DNA from: Isoetes taiwanensis
Taxonomy: Eukaryota; Streptophyta; Lycopodiopsida; Isoetales; Isoetaceae
Length of the DNA stretch: 64,000 bases
Direction: 5' to 3'
NCBI GenBank assembly: GCA_021234155.1
Contig: JAJEKV010000239.1
Coordinates: 434,001-498,000, forward strand
The translations under genes were made by a program, and so were the position numbers. The notes beneath the pieces were generated by a model. It had not been told where the DNA came from. It saw nothing but the letters and a program-made list of their open reading frames with translations, and made no database searches. Below are positions 34,901 to 47,273 of the stretch, in pieces (the first letter of the stretch is position 1; each line of letters begins with the position of its first letter).

Positions 34901-36893
34901 TGATGAAGATTGATGGTAGGCCGGTGGTGTCCCCGTTCTACTCGTTTGTCGGTTGAGGTGTTTGTTGTTGTGCTTCCCTCTCTTGGGTCCGCTTTTCGGT
35001 CTCCTCTCCTTATCCATCTCCACATCGGCTGGGACCTTGATGTCTTCAAGAAGTTGCGCCTCTAGCTCTTCCGTGGCTCGCCCCGGCCCTTCGAAAAGTA
35101 ACCCTCAGATATCCTAGAGTCTAAGAGTCTACTTGAAGGGCTCTCCTACAACATTCTCGGGCTCTATAAACAAGCAAGATGGCTCGAGCAAAGACATCAA
35201 GACATATCTATAATCTACAAGTCTATGGACATTAGGACGTGTGGTATGGCATGAAATAAGGGTTGTTTTGCAAAACCTCCATGATGTTTGAGGCATACTC
35301 TAAGGTCCTAGCAAAGTTGGTTTGGGGAGTCCAATCTCTACACCTGGAGTGACTTGGGCAGCTCTAGACTCTAGCCCTTTCTAGGTATGTTGGCAATAGG
35401 GAGTGTCAATGTGGTGGCTATATAAGTCAAACTCTATTAGAAGGACAGAATTAGGTCAAGGTTTATGCCTCCGCTCGAGCAGAGGTGATGTACAAAAAAA
35501 TTTGACTTGGGTTGCTATGCCGAGGTCTAGATGACTATAACAAAGGGGTGTTCTTGGGCACTTCTATCTAGGAGTAAGGCATCAGCTTTGAGCCGAGAGC
35601 AATACTTCATGCAGGTACTAATGGGATCCGCTTCTATTTACGCATAAACCACGCTTTGGGAAAACAATTCAAGGGTTTGAGCAATTTTGGTCATTTTGAG
35701 CTGGGTTTTGACATTTCTAGCCTAATTTGAGGTCATAAATGGATTCTAGGCTGTCTAACGGTCCTAACGCAACAAATTTCAGGCGATTTGGAGCTCTGTA
35801 GCTCAAGTTATGGAGGTTCAAAATTTTGAGGTCTTCACACATTGCGCCCAGCCCGAAAATGAGATTTTCATTATCCGTCTCCGGCGCGGCGGTGAGACAT
35901 TGGCTCAAAATGGGTTAAACTTGTCCAATTTGATGATATAAGGGTCTAATCCTACTTATCTCGCCGAAGTTAGCAGAATGGACTCTTATTTGGTCGATTT
36001 GGAGCAGCTTTTGGGCACTTTTGGGGCATGGTCTCACAAAGATGGTTCAGACGCTAGCCTGCAACCGATAATGAACTTTTCATTTTCTCGTCTCAAGGCT
36101 GACGTGTGAGACATCCTCTCAAATTGGCCTAGGATGTCTGTTTTGACTAACACAAAAGCTAAAACTTACTAACTCAACTTAATTAAGTAACTTTATACAC
36201 TTATAATTTACTCTAAAACACTTTGTATTAAATAAATTTTATCATTTACGAAATTAATAATGCTCAACTTTGATATGACCGCTAAGTGCATATCTTTCTT
36301 CATTAGAGTTACTCCCCTTGGCGTAATCTTGTGTGCCGTTGAGTCTTCAAAATGTTGGACCAACTTACGCTGCGCTTCTTGACCCTTTGACTCCCCGCCT
36401 GTTCGCCCTCTCCTCTTGTTTGTTTCCTTTCGCCTCCTTGGCCTTCGGGGCTTTGTCGAGGAAGTCGAAGCCGCCTGTTTGCGCGCGCCATGTCGACGGA
36501 GGCTTGGTGTCTATCAAGATGACGCGTCTCTATCTAGCTTAAGGGTCTCGGTTCTAAGTCTAAGGCTTGGCCATTAATATTATCTAACATTATTGAAGCT
36601 TAAATCTAATTAAGAATTATAATTCAAACACAAACGATGCCCGCCCTCGTTGGTTGGCAGGGGGGTTTGGGGGTTCAACTCTCACACGCTGCGCCCGTGC
36701 GGGTTTTGAGATGTTCTGAACCGTTTCTTTTATGTTACTACTTCACTTTAACGTTACTAATTCACTTTAATCGCCACTAGCTTAGCATATACTACAAAAA
36801 TGAGAAAAATTTCCCACTTCTCGAGGGTTTGAGAATCCTATCAAGTTAGTACTACTGGGAGCATGGCCGCTTTGCTCTTGGTCTCCAAGAACA
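28946..36893 (-). pseudogene. internal region of the LTR retrotransposon, gag-pol decayed beyond recognition
   Basis: About 8 kb lies between the polypurine tract and the primer site. The longest minus-strand frame (34,702-35,049, 115 codons, basic) lies where gag would be, but shows no clear zinc knuckle. I could not find protease, reverse transcriptase, RNase H or integrase motifs by eye on either strand. The part below 31.5 kb is AT-rich with palindromes and may be another insertion. Short plus-strand frames (31,822-32,121; 32,139-32,378; 34,030-34,386) are not supported as genes. Confidence 0.45.
29048..29560. repeat. duplicated AT-rich block with TTACCTTAAGGTAA palindromes and TTGCAACACA inverted repeats
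   Basis: Two versions of a roughly 280-bp block each contain a motif like TTACCTTAAGGTAA and a stem TTGCAACACATT with AAATTTGTGTTGCAAG (29,236-29,270 and 29,516-29,551). Further TAAGGTAAT copies lie at about 29,345, 29,418 and 30,170. They may belong to a small nested element in the retrotransposon interior. Confidence 0.7.
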
Positions 36894-36908
36894 TTGCCCC
36901 GATACCAC
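36894..36908 (-). other. primer-binding site (tRNA-iMet type)
   Basis: On the minus strand TGGTATCGGGGC adjoins the inner end of the right LTR. The plant tRNA-iMet primer site is TGGTATCAGAGC, so 10 of 12 bases agree. This makes the right LTR the 5' LTR. Confidence 0.75.
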
Positions 36909-38567
36909 CGTGGACGTCTCTACTCGTGATACCTGCACCCATCCCGTATACAAACAGAGTTCATCCCCCATACCAGCTCCATACCGATCGGGGGCCCTCC
37001 ACAATCATCGCACCATGCGCCAGTCCGATGGGAAGAGTGAAGGGTCATTTTAATTCGCCTCCTCGGGCGGCACGAAGTCGGAAGCGTAAACATACATGTC
37101 AGATACAACATAATCACATATCCACCTCGAAGGGTGGTGCATCAACATCTCCATAGACCATGACGCGATCATACATAAGGGAAATCCTACCCAAGGCTCC
37201 CGAGACTCAAAGGGATGATCGGACGGCTTGGGTCTCCGTGAGTTCATTGCGCATTTAATTCATGGCAATGGATTTGGCTGGCATAAGAACATGGCTTAGG
37301 GTTGTCCCTCCATCCGCCCCTCCCGGTGCACACTTTGCGAGTAGGTTGAACGCGGTTCGGATGTCCAGAGCTCACGGATGCATAGCCGTAGGGGCTATTC
37401 CCGGTTTCATCCTCCCGCCCGGGATGGGGCAGGAAGGGATCACTCCCTCCGCAGATCTACATGCCGACTCAAGGTGACTAGAGGGCCCGCCTGCATTCAA
37501 TCAACCCACTAGTAAGTGTACACCACTTCATCTGTGTCGAGTCCATGCCTCACCCGCGACTTGGTGGTGAGCCATTAGATCTAGTCACAATGATCCCCGT
37601 AGGCCTTACACACCATAGGGATCGCTCAAGAGTCGACATGAACCTCCTTCTTAGCGGCCTCCCCCCTTCACCCACAACCAGGTGTGGTTCTTGTACACAG
37701 GCCTAATCTATATGGTGCTAGAGAGGCTAATCTAGGAGCATCTACTACCAAGTTTTATGTCTCTACCCCTTCCCAATACAAGGAGTTCATAGAGATACAT
37801 CATCCATATACATCGATGAAGAACTAAAAGAACAAGATCTAATCTACATCATAGAGTTAGGTTCTTTAGTTAGAGTCCGGTATCTAGAGATCTAGAAGGC
37901 TATATGGGCAAATTAAATAGGCTAAACCTATTGATTCTATGGCTAAAAGAGGGTTTAGGCTATTGAATTGACCCAATACCGATCCTTGAGTTGCTCCTCC
38001 CTGACCTGAGTTCGACCATCCCTGCTGAAATGCTCGAACCAAGGGAAACTAATGGTGCAATTCTCAGCAGAAAGTTGGGATGCGGTTTTGGCTCTTGAGG
38101 CAGCCAAACAGGGCTCTAAAACCCTAGAAACGAAAATGGGCAAGTTAGGGCTCTCCACCTTAAATAGACAAGGGGGTTGGGCTAGGGTTTCCAATTATCC
38201 CCTTTAGGCATGTGGGATAATTGGGAATGGACCCACTTGCCTTTAATGACTATGTGGCCAACAAGTGCCCACATGGAAAGGTGTGCCCATATTAATGTGC
38301 ATATTGGCAAATGTGCACATTAATTGCACACTTGGGTATGGCCCACTTGGCACCAAGTGTCCACATGGGAAAATGTGCACCTAGATAATTGTGCACATGG
38401 TTAAATGTGCACATTAATTAAGGCACACTCCTTAAGAAGTTGCCCTAGGGGCTACCCACTTGGCTACCGCCGACGATTACGTCGGTCGGGATGGCGTGTC
38501 GCTGCGATTTGAGGCAGATACAAAGTATACATCCCGGGACCGATATCTTTGTCTTTGGAACGTCACA
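36909..38567 (-). repeat. LTR (right copy, 5' LTR), uninterrupted
   Basis: About 1,659 bp, directly repeated from the split left copy. It is the paralogous empty site for the 14.2-kb transposon: GGATAATTGGGAATGG runs through 38,215-38,230 without a break. Differences from the left copy are many small substitutions and indels, so the retrotransposon insertion is not recent. Confidence 0.85.
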
Positions 38568-39497
38568 ATTGCCATTTCTGCTTGGTCTTGGGCTAGATTT
38601 GGCTTGCGTAAGATTCAAACTATTACGGGCAGGTGATGTGATGTTCGTTTGATATTATTGTAGATGTGTGAGCTTTTTTTCCTTTTTTTTTATTTGGCTG
38701 TCAAGCTTTTTTTTCCAGGCCATGCAATTATAAGGACCAAGGAGCTCGAGGAAAAGCAGGCTAAGAGTAGAATATGAAACGGAACTTGGTCAGCAAGCTT
38801 TTTCTTTATCGTGCCATGCAATTATGAGTTATTTGTTAGGCAATCCCTTAACATAGAGATGGCAATAGTCATGGCTGGGATACATGTATGAATTGGATTA
38901 TTCATCTTGACATAGATGAACCGCATCGCGGATGAGCCGCTGAATATTCCTCGAGAAGATTATCGGGCGGATATTTCTTCTGATGTTGATATGGTGGTTC
39001 TCCCCTAACCATGAGAGAGCAATTGAGAGAGATAATACTACATCGATCCTTTCACTCAAGTTACAATACTTGGGAGACATACATTGGGCATATCTGGAGA
39101 GGCTACTTTGAGGTAATCCCAATTACTTCTTGACATATGGAATGGTAAAGTCAGAAGGGTTCAGGAACACCTCTTGTCCTAAAGGTGCCCATAGATGGCA
39201 TAATTATATCCAGACTCCAAAGGAGATTAAGCTGCATGAAGCATTCGCGTTACATTTTACTTATTCTAATTTCAGATCTAAAGAATGTTGAAAGATGTTT
39301 CATGGTTAAATTTGACCATGCCGCATTGCAAGTTATCATTGTTTAGCAAAAGGCTTAAATGGTACGGAGAACATCTTTGCTTTGATCGATCTGATTTGAA
39401 TATCAAGCTACCGAGAAAGGGACTGTTGATCGCATATATGCTTCATAGGTTATTGTTTAGGGTCCGGCAAAGACAAGCACATTGGTGACAAGTAAAG
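38568..39497. other. unassigned DNA right of the LTR element
   Basis: Short frames only. I looked for the missing acetyltransferase exons of the IDM1-like fragment, because this DNA would have been adjacent before the LTR insertion, and did not find them. Confidence 0.3.
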
Positions 39498-39630
39498 GGC
39501 CACTTACATGGTAAATTTTTTTTTAATGTGCTACATATTAGCAAAACCCATGACCAGATTTTTGAAGGCCACTTACATGGTAAATTGCTTTTTGAACATG
39601 TTAGCAAAATCCATGATTGTATTTTGAAAG
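39498..39630. repeat. two-copy tandem repeat of about 68 bp
   Basis: GGCCACTTACATGGTAAATT followed by TTAGCAAAA.CCATGA occurs at 39,498 and again at about 39,567. Confidence 0.85.
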
Positions 39631-39769
39631 CCATCATGAATTAACAATTACCTAATTATTATTATTTTTTATTTTAAAATTGTACCTCACCATCTCATTT
39701 ATGAGACAAAAAATAATTTGTCAAAGAACAATAGTATAACAAAGGTCTCTTTGAACTTCATGAACATGC

Positions 39770-40130
39770 ATTACATAAGCATTGTTAGTTATATGCATTA
39801 TATGCGTACATGTGTATGTCGTGATAAACTCCTCTTCCACCCAAACCGTACAAAAACACAAGCAGAAACCCTCATAGCTCCTACAATCACAAAGCCCGTA
39901 AGCATTGTTAGTGCATACACATTGTTAGTGCATACACGTGTATGTCATGATAAACTCCTCTTCCATCCAAACCCTACAAACACAAGCACAAACCCTTATA
40001 GCTCCTACAAGCACAAAGCCCCTAGCACACAAATCCTCACAAACCACCAATGATGTACTTGGTTTGCTTTATATCATGTATATTCCTCATAGCCCCTACA
40101 AACACAAAGCCCTAGCACACAAATCTCTCA
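39770..40130. repeat. imperfect tandem repeats of about 120 bp
   Basis: GCATTGTTAGT, TGTATGTC.TGATAAACTCC, CTTCCA.CCAAACC.TACAAA and CATAGC.CCTACAA.CACAAAGCCC recur two to three times. No coding function is seen. Confidence 0.8.
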
Positions 40131-40651
40131 TAGCACACCAATATTCTACTGCTTTATATTACGTACATTATGAATATTATTTGTTCATTAATAGGTTTCC
40201 AACACTGGCCAAGCAATATTGGGCTTGGTACCATGAAGCATAACCCAAACGTAAAGATTTTCAACAATTGCCTAGCAACGCTAGGCACTATTGCTATACC
40301 ATAAGAATAATGGAAAATTGACTTGAAATAAAAAGACATCCTTAGTGGTTGATATATGTAATTATTTCCTCAGCATTGAACGTAGACAACATTAGGGAAA
40401 AGGCATTGGCACATGTCCATACATAAATCAAAAGTCAATATTGAAACACAACCTATGTATACGTCAACATGCAACTGCAATCCTCAATATGGTCATGCCG
40501 CATCTTCCACCGCTAGGTTTAAGGTTTAGGTTTGCTACAGTTTTAGGTTTGTGCATGCATGCGTACCATCTACATGTTTCCAAGTAAAGCACAACAATGC
40601 TAGGCTTTGTTTTCTCATTGCGGCCAAAATATCTACAGACTTCCAATCTAT

Positions 40652-40679
40652 GCCCAGCAATGCTGGGCACCATTACTAG
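40652..40679 (+). mobile_element. 3' terminus of a plus-strand Helitron
   Basis: A hairpin GCCCAGCAATGCTGGGC (40,652-40,668) is followed by ACCATTA and CTAG, then T (40,680). Helitrons end in a hairpin a few bases before CTRR. Weaker hairpin copies lie upstream (about 40,205 and 40,268), suggesting older ends. I could not place the 5' TC end. Confidence 0.7.
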
Positions 40680-42613
40680 TATATTATAATGTTTTAGTTT
40701 ATGTAATGGACCACGCCCTAAAATTTATGGCTGAGATTTAATGACCATGATCAAATGATCGAGATTTTACGAGTGTTTTTTTAGGGTTCCTTCAAGGTCA
40801 AGCAGATCAAGAGGCCTACTAAAGTTTGCGCAGATCGGCCTGCCAAAGTTTGCCAAGTTTTTGGCTGTCCACTTAATGGCTATGGCGACTACAGAAACGG
40901 TAGGTTAGTCCAAGCCTTTCTTCAAGTTCTAAGCCCGATAAGCAAATTTAATATGGCTTACTACGTAAATAGAAGGTCGGTTCAAGCCTTTCTTCGGGTT
41001 GTAAGCTCTAATAAGCAGCTGAATAGATGCCCTTGGTGAAGTCGTTGAATGGATGCTCTTGCTGAAGTCGTTGGAGATTAAACGTGGTATGAATTCGTTT
41101 TTGCAAATGGTATTGTTTACAGGTTATCGTTGGATCGCCGGCTGCTACTGATCCTGCCAATGAGAAGAGATTGACATGTCTATTTCTGCCCATAGCTTTG
41201 CCTCTTCATATACAACTAAATTCTAGAATGGCTAGATATGGATTTGAGATTGCAGGAAATATGGCATTCAAGTTCATTGATGAGTATCTGTTTACCACAA
41301 TCTTTTATAAGTCTGGACTCCTACAGGTGTGGCGTGTTGTACTAAATCTCTGTTTCGAAAGCAATATACATTTGTTTGTGCAAATCGTATTGTTCTTAGG
41401 ACTTTATTCCTTGGCAAAATTTGCAATGGTGCAAAGTTATGATAGTGGCCGATACTGCAGGATATGGCATTCAAGTTTGATGCTGGGTATCTGTTTACCA
41501 AAATATTTTGATAGGTCTGGCTCCTACGAGTGTGGCAAGTTTCTTAGAGTATGCTACAATATGCGTTGATCATGCTAGGCAATTGAGTTATGTGGTGGCA
41601 CTTTGAGTTTTTGAGATATGGTTTCATCATTTGCTTTTTTGGCATTAGACCTCTGTTGATGTGATGGTGCTGCTTGGATGGCATTGCCAAATGGTGTTTA
41701 CCCCTGCAAGAACGAAAACGATTGTTGGTTTACAACTTAAAAAAGCTCAAGGAATGAATACGGTGCCCACTAAATAGGTTTGAATATTTCTTCATGTCTA
41801 TAGTTAAGATTAGAAAAGGATTGTCCCACAGCCATGTTCTAAGCTTGGATGGCTTTTACATAACAAAAAAAGATTCGTAGCCCCTTAAGACAACCCTTTG
41901 TTAGGTTATCCTTTAAGTTGCTATTTTAAGAATAGCTATTTATCTGACTTTTTGTTAAATAGCTTACAGGCTCAGATATTTATATCATCTTACTATGTTT
42001 CACAGAAATGTCATGCTGAGGGCTAAATAAGGTCGTCTTTAAGATTAAGTTCAGAAGTATCATATGAGGCTACACAATGTAGAGCATGCACTAATCGAGC
42101 ATGCACTAATCTTTTCTTTTGCAGGTTGAATCGAATCTTTGGTGGGTGGACGGTCGCATGCTTCAAGATGCATTATTACATCTCGCATGCTACAATAGTG
42201 TCCCCTCGAAGTATATGTTTCTTGGTTGATCAATTAGTAAAATTTCTGATCTGATGGTGGTATTGGATTGTTGTGGTTGTAGTATTGAAATGTCCGGCAC
42301 TTTTTAGCATGTTCTTACTTAGAGTTTTTTTCTATTTGATTTTTCATCACCATCACATGCAGAACTATTTGTTAATTATATTTCCACTGGACCAGGATAC
42401 TTTCAGCTTCATTGTACATCCCATATTCCAGATAAAAGAAAGATAAAAGAAACATTGTCAGGTACATGATATGTAGGGTGGATATGTTTCAGAGTTCTAC
42501 CTACTTTGCATATGTGTATCATGGCAGTTGCAACTGAAACAGTTATCCTGGTTCCTTTGCAGCTCTATTAATTAGAATCTTTGGTAAAGCGACATCCGGG
42601 CCGCATGGTCTTT
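40680..42613. other. unassigned DNA with a 200-bp tandem duplication
   Basis: 41,258-41,456 and 41,457-41,570 share GGATATGGCATTCAAGTT, GTATCTGTTTACCA and GTCTGG.CTCCTAC. The 132-codon frame at 41,171-41,569 spans it and has no recognised domain. Smaller duplications occur at 40,905-41,070 (CAAGCCTTTCTTC; TGAAGTCGTTG). 42,120-42,230 may be an exon but is unidentified. Confidence 0.45.
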
Positions 42614-42890
42614 TTACCCGATTTGGATCAAATAAAGCCGACCATCCGTATATGTCTTTAGTAGGGTATTATATGCATTTATATTTAGGCCAAGACTCGC
42701 ATTTTTCGGTATCCTAATTATCTTCTTTAGTTGACCACTTCTATTGCAAACTACAATTAATGAAACAGTATTTGGGTTCATCCCTTGCGTCCATTTCATC
42801 TCGCACTTCCAAGGCCCTGTCAAGGTCACCAACTGAGATGTAAGCATTGATTAATGAATTAAATGTAACCAGGTTAATTTTGTTTCACGG
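42614..42890 (-). pseudogene. pentatricopeptide repeat (PPR) protein gene fragment
   Basis: PPR proteins bind organelle RNA through tandem helical repeats of about 35 residues. The minus strand from about 42,886 reads FNSLINAYISVGDLDRALEV then RDEM, a classic PPR motif. After a one-base shift come PNTVS and later NINAYNTLLKTYT, the start of a following repeat. Only about two repeats remain and the frame is broken. The 551-bp miniature element inserted just upstream on this strand. Confidence 0.7.
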
Positions 42891-42924
42891 TTTAGCATTG
42901 TTCTCTTAGGAGATTGTCAAGGCT

Positions 42925-43475
42925 GTGGATAGGTTCAATATCAGATAACGCTTTTATACGAATAATGTGATTTTTCGCTTGATACAAGACAAATTTGACG
43001 CTTAATACGCCAAAAATACGTCCAAAAATTTCCTGCCGAAAAATTTTCGCGTAAAGCGAACCTTTCTCATTTTTCGCTACGCTGAACCGTTTTCGCTTTA
43101 CGTAAACAAATTTTTTTTATTTTTTTTTTTTTTTTCCGAGCGAAACCTTACATTTTGTTTACGTTAAACCTGTTTTCACAGACGCCGCAGTTTAAAAGAA
43201 GGTTTCGCTTATGCGAAAACAAGGTTCAAAGTAAAAAGCGGAAGGTTTCGCTCTGAATTTTTTTTAAAAAATATATATATATTCGGCGTAAAGTTTAAAC
43301 TAAGGTTTTTTACGCTGAAAAGTTTCAGCGTAGTTTAAGCGGAAGAGAAGGCTCGCGAAATTTTTTTTACCGGCGAAGTATTAAATATTTAAAAATCGTA
43401 TTTTTCCCAAAAATAATGTATTTTGTACTTTATACGCCTGAAAAAATAATTTCATACGCATTTAACCTATCCCCG
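42925..43475. mobile_element. Mutator-type miniature transposon with 9-bp target duplication
   Basis: A perfect direct repeat GTCAAGGCT lies on both sides (42,916-42,924 and 43,476-43,484). The ends are inverted: left GTGGATAGGTTCAATATC, right (reverse complement) CGGGGATAGGTTAAATGC. A 9-bp duplication is typical of Mutator-like elements. There is no coding sequence; the interior is T/A-rich with fold-back segments such as TTTACGTAAACAAA pairing with TTTGTTTACGTTAAA. Confidence 0.8.
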
Positions 43476-43484
43476 GTCAAGGCT

Positions 43485-44507
43485 ACCATGGGATGCTTTT
43501 TTTTCGTGATTTCTAAACACGGTTTCCAAGTTTATCCGCATCTCCTTTGTCTCACCTTTGATGATCGCCCTATCTCTTATTCTCTTATCCTTTTAACTAA
43601 GATGGAACATGTGGCATGATCTCCGAAGTTATTAGAATTTTATCCAAATTATTCTACAACATGCAGTAATGGAATAGTTGTCTTTACATTTCAAAATTTG
43701 CTGGATGAACAATTTTTAACCTTTTGCACATTTTTGAAGGGTTCGGAGCAAGAAGAAATTGCACAGACCAATGACTTGGAGAGCTTTCCAGATTTTACAA
43801 AGTAAGGAATTAAATTATTCAGCTCAATGCTCCCAAAGAGTCAGGGAATGCCGTAATAAATTCCATAGAGAACGATTTAATGCCGTAATAGACTCCACAT
43901 AGAAGGACTTAACTCAAGCTTAATTTGGTGCTTTGGACTTCCATGTCCACAGAATGTTATTTGTTGGTGATGAGGTTAGAAATACAAAATACACCTTTAA
44001 GACTCAGCTCTGGTGAAAAAAAATGTGCGTGCATAAAAAGAAATAGTCAGGTTTGCCAAAAATCATTTGTTATTTCTCATAGTGTATTTGGCAAAGCTAT
44101 TCTGGTAACATTTTGGACAATTATCCAAGCTGGTAGCCAAGTTGGTTCACTTTCTTAAAAACTAAAAGAGCATATGACATAGAAAAAAATATTAACAGAT
44201 TCAATGGCAAAGGTATATTCTGGTAACATTTTGGCTGAATTCTCCATTCTGATAACAGTTTGGCATTCTTTAAAACTAAGTTGCTTTACTTTCTTAAACT
44301 TTTCTATATTGAAAAGAATATTATTTTAAAAAGGAAGTCTTGCTTCTCTCTTTTGTAGAACATTAGTAGCTTCTTGATGTACCATTGAATCAAAGAAAAT
44401 CATTACCCAAAGTAATTTAAAATCCCTCAATAAAATAATATGCAATATAAGTTGTGAGAGTTCAGTCATCATGAAGTAGCCCAAAGCGCAACACATTTAA
44501 GAATATA
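43485..44507. other. unassigned DNA between the miniature element and the Helitron array
   Basis: 43,741-43,802 is bordered by an acceptor-like TTTTTGAAG and a GTAAGG donor and reads GSEQEEIAQTNDLESFPDF, so it may be a plus-strand exon. Its gene is not recognised. TATTCTGGTAACATTTTGG is repeated at 44,098 and 44,216. Confidence 0.35.
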
Positions 44508-44654
44508 CTAGTAACGTGTGCGGCGTTTCGCCAATGTCCTGGTATATGTTTTTACTTGGCCTTTATCATTCATAAGCGCAAATATTGATAACGGTACATG
44601 TAGATATTGGCAAGAATGGATATTATTTGCTTTTTAATTATTTTCAGATATATC

Positions 44655-44734
44655 GAATGGCGGTTATCGCCCATTTCGTGGAGTCATCCCCGCCCGCCAG
44701 GTTGACTCCTGGGAATGGGCAAGAACCGCCATTC
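44655..44734. ncRNA. 80-nt hairpin near the 3' end of Helitron A
   Basis: GAATGGCGGTTATCGCCCAT pairs with ATGGGCAAGAACCGCCATTC, and the stem extends to GGAGTC/GACTCC: 26 of about 31 positions pair around a 18-nt loop. Directly after it a second stem GGATGCAAC/GTTGCATTC (about 44,742-44,763) occurs. Size and shape would suit a small-RNA precursor, but this may simply be transposon secondary structure; no expression is shown. Confidence 0.3.
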
Positions 44735-47273
44735 TTATAACGGATGCAACTTGGGTTGCATTCTCGCACCTTGGAGACTCGGGAATCGAGAGGTAAAAAC
44801 TCTTAATCGAGGTAGAAACGCCAGTAAACAACTTGATAAGGTTGCTTATGTGTATATAAGATGTATAAGTTAAAATCCAATTCTTAGTGTATTTCAATAC
44901 GATCTTATCCGGATATTCACTTGTTTTCTCTTTTTCCCAGAATAATATCTAAAGTCATATTGTGTGCCTTATAGTCTAAAGGTTGGGTACGCATTGGTGG
45001 ACTTGCCTTTTTCAAATACAAACTAATCACCAATTTGCAAAGGGTATAACAGGCCCCTCTCCGACTAATCATTGCATGTGAACCCGCTCTAAAGGAAGAG
45101 TGTTGTAGATGATAGAGGTAAGTGGTACGCACATTCAATCTAACAATATGTCTTAACAAAAGGGACTTTAATAGGCACACCTCATGTGAAATACATGCAC
45201 ATTTAACTTGAATGTGTGCCCGGGGTTGTTTCGGGCGGGCATAAATAGGTTGATGTACTTATCAAATCAAATTTTATTTTTTTTGCATATCAAATTATCT
45301 TTTCCCAACATAACTCTATAGATAAAATGGAAGATTTGTCAAATCAAAGTCGTTATCTTTTACCATTTTTTTTTGTGTTCATACAAAATTATCTTTTCCC
45401 AAATATAACTCGATAGATAAGTGCGTAAAATAACAATAATTAAGCCATATATTGATCTTGTGTGATATAAGTAAATACGTACAAAAACTTTTTTGTTATC
45501 ATGGTTATTGTTGGCAACCAACCAATTGATTTATTGATAGATATTTCAACCCATTCCTACTTACCCTAGATCAGGACCACTTTAGATATCAATGATATTT
45601 GACGTTACATGTCTTATCCTATAAGTTGGAGATGCATTTAGAGATGCATTTGAGAAACTAATAATTAAGTATTTGCAACTACATCCTAATTTAATTGATA
45701 GCAAGGAAACTTGTACAATCGTCGAATGTTGTAGAACATTTAAGTAATTTTAGTATTGAATGTACAAGAATCGATAATTTGGATGGGGATTTGAACCACA
45801 CATCCCTTAAGTGCACTTCGACTTTTGGCTATCAAAAGATTGCGGAAGGCCAAATAACTTTGAGCACAACAATAAGACAGAGCCAAGAGGTTACAATATA
45901 TCATAATCGCATGATTTTCCAAGCAAAGAACGAAAAGTGTTCGCTCAAGATATTTCAAGCCCTCCAATCTTTGAGCTTCTTAAAACCGGGATGCGTAAAG
46001 TCGTAATCCATTTCTCACCAAAGATGTAGCACCATAAAGTACGGGCCATGGAAATAATATGCAAAGCAAAACCGAAAAGTAGATATTTTAAAAAAAAGAC
46101 ATAAGGCAAAACTCATCCATAAATAGCTTCGGGACAAAAAAAGTTGCAAATACTGTAGTCTTCTATGATATCGATGTATGGTTTGGTAGCAAATCATCCA
46201 TGAAGTAAAATGTAGTATCAACAATCCATTGGTAAATAATATGAATGCACTTACCAAACACATGAGTGTGTACAGAAGAAGCCTGTAGATTTTACAATCC
46301 CATTGTTTGTATTAATCCATTGAGACCTTCATTAACCGCTTCGCAAATTATTATTTTCACCTTGAAATGGTCGCAGATTCCACCTTAACACCGTGAATTA
46401 TTGTCATTGATTGAAAAATGCACACAAATAGTGAAAGAGACCGCATAAAGTCCGGCCAAATCCAACTCAAATAAGCACATCCCGGATTTGTATGCAGGCA
46501 AAGAAGTAACAAAGTTTTGCTACCGCATTAAACCAAAGAGAAAAGCAATTGAAACCTGCTCGCGCGGATTCATGGCTAGGCAGGACGGATTGGCTTTGCA
46601 TGTAGGCATGACAATAAATAAAAGTAACGATCTACCCGAGACCAAGACGTGCTTTATTGCTAAACCCTCTCGCACGATAGCAGTAACCCCGAGAAGAAAC
46701 CACGAAAAGAAAGTTAATAGGACATAAGAATAAGCCGGTAATCCGCCAAGGCATTAAGAAATGCCGATTCATGGCTATGGCAGAGCCGGATTTGGGTGGT
46801 ACTCACGACAACAAATAAACAATGAGGATCTACCGGAGATTGGATATGCTGATTTTACTTCTCAAATAAGCCGAAATGTCGATCGCCAAACTCAAACATA
46901 CAAAAAAAATCAAGTGAAAACCTTCGTAAAACTGGAAAACATTACATATAATCCAAAGATCTAAAGAGAAGAAAGAAAGAAGAGTTAAGTTTCTACTTTA
47001 CTTGCTATGGCGATTCGGGGATCGCTCAAAGCTGGCAAATACTGAACAAAAAGGGATTATCCGACTATTTTCTTTGTTTGCAAATAAAGAGCTTACAAAA
47101 ACGGCCTTAACCATCTTGGCCTCGAATCGATTTCTGATTGCAAGAGCCGGATTAACTCAAGATCAAAGAAAATGTACCCGCCTCCAATGATTCCTCTAAA
47201 ACAAAATGCCGATGAATGGCGACACTCCCCAAATCGAGAAGCAAAGGAACGGAATGAGAAGCGGGACTCTTAC

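Larger units (their letters stand above)
12995..38567 (-). mobile_element. LTR retrotransposon, minus orientation, with nested 14.2-kb DNA transposon
   Basis: Direct repeats of about 1.66-1.68 kb (12,995-14,328 plus 28,578-28,930; and 36,909-38,567) bracket about 8 kb of DNA. The left LTR begins TGTGGCGTCC and ends GGAACGCCACA, the short inverted ends expected of LTRs. A tRNA-iMet-like primer site next to the right LTR and a polypurine tract next to the left LTR, both reading on the minus strand, fix the orientation. Without the nested element it would be about 11.3 kb. No flanking duplication is visible (TTCTT left, ATTGC right). The coding region is badly decayed, so family (Ty3 or Ty1) is not settled. 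Confidence 0.8.

Noticed and set aside
12990-38572. Target-site duplication for the LTR retrotransposon
   Set aside because: TTCTT on the left and ATTGC on the right do not match. Either the ends have mutated or the boundaries are off by a few bases, so none is claimed.
38568-39497. Continuation of the IDM1-like gene beyond the LTR insertion
   Set aside because: No segment in any frame resembles the rest of the GNAT domain, so a simple gene interrupted by the retrotransposon is not supported.
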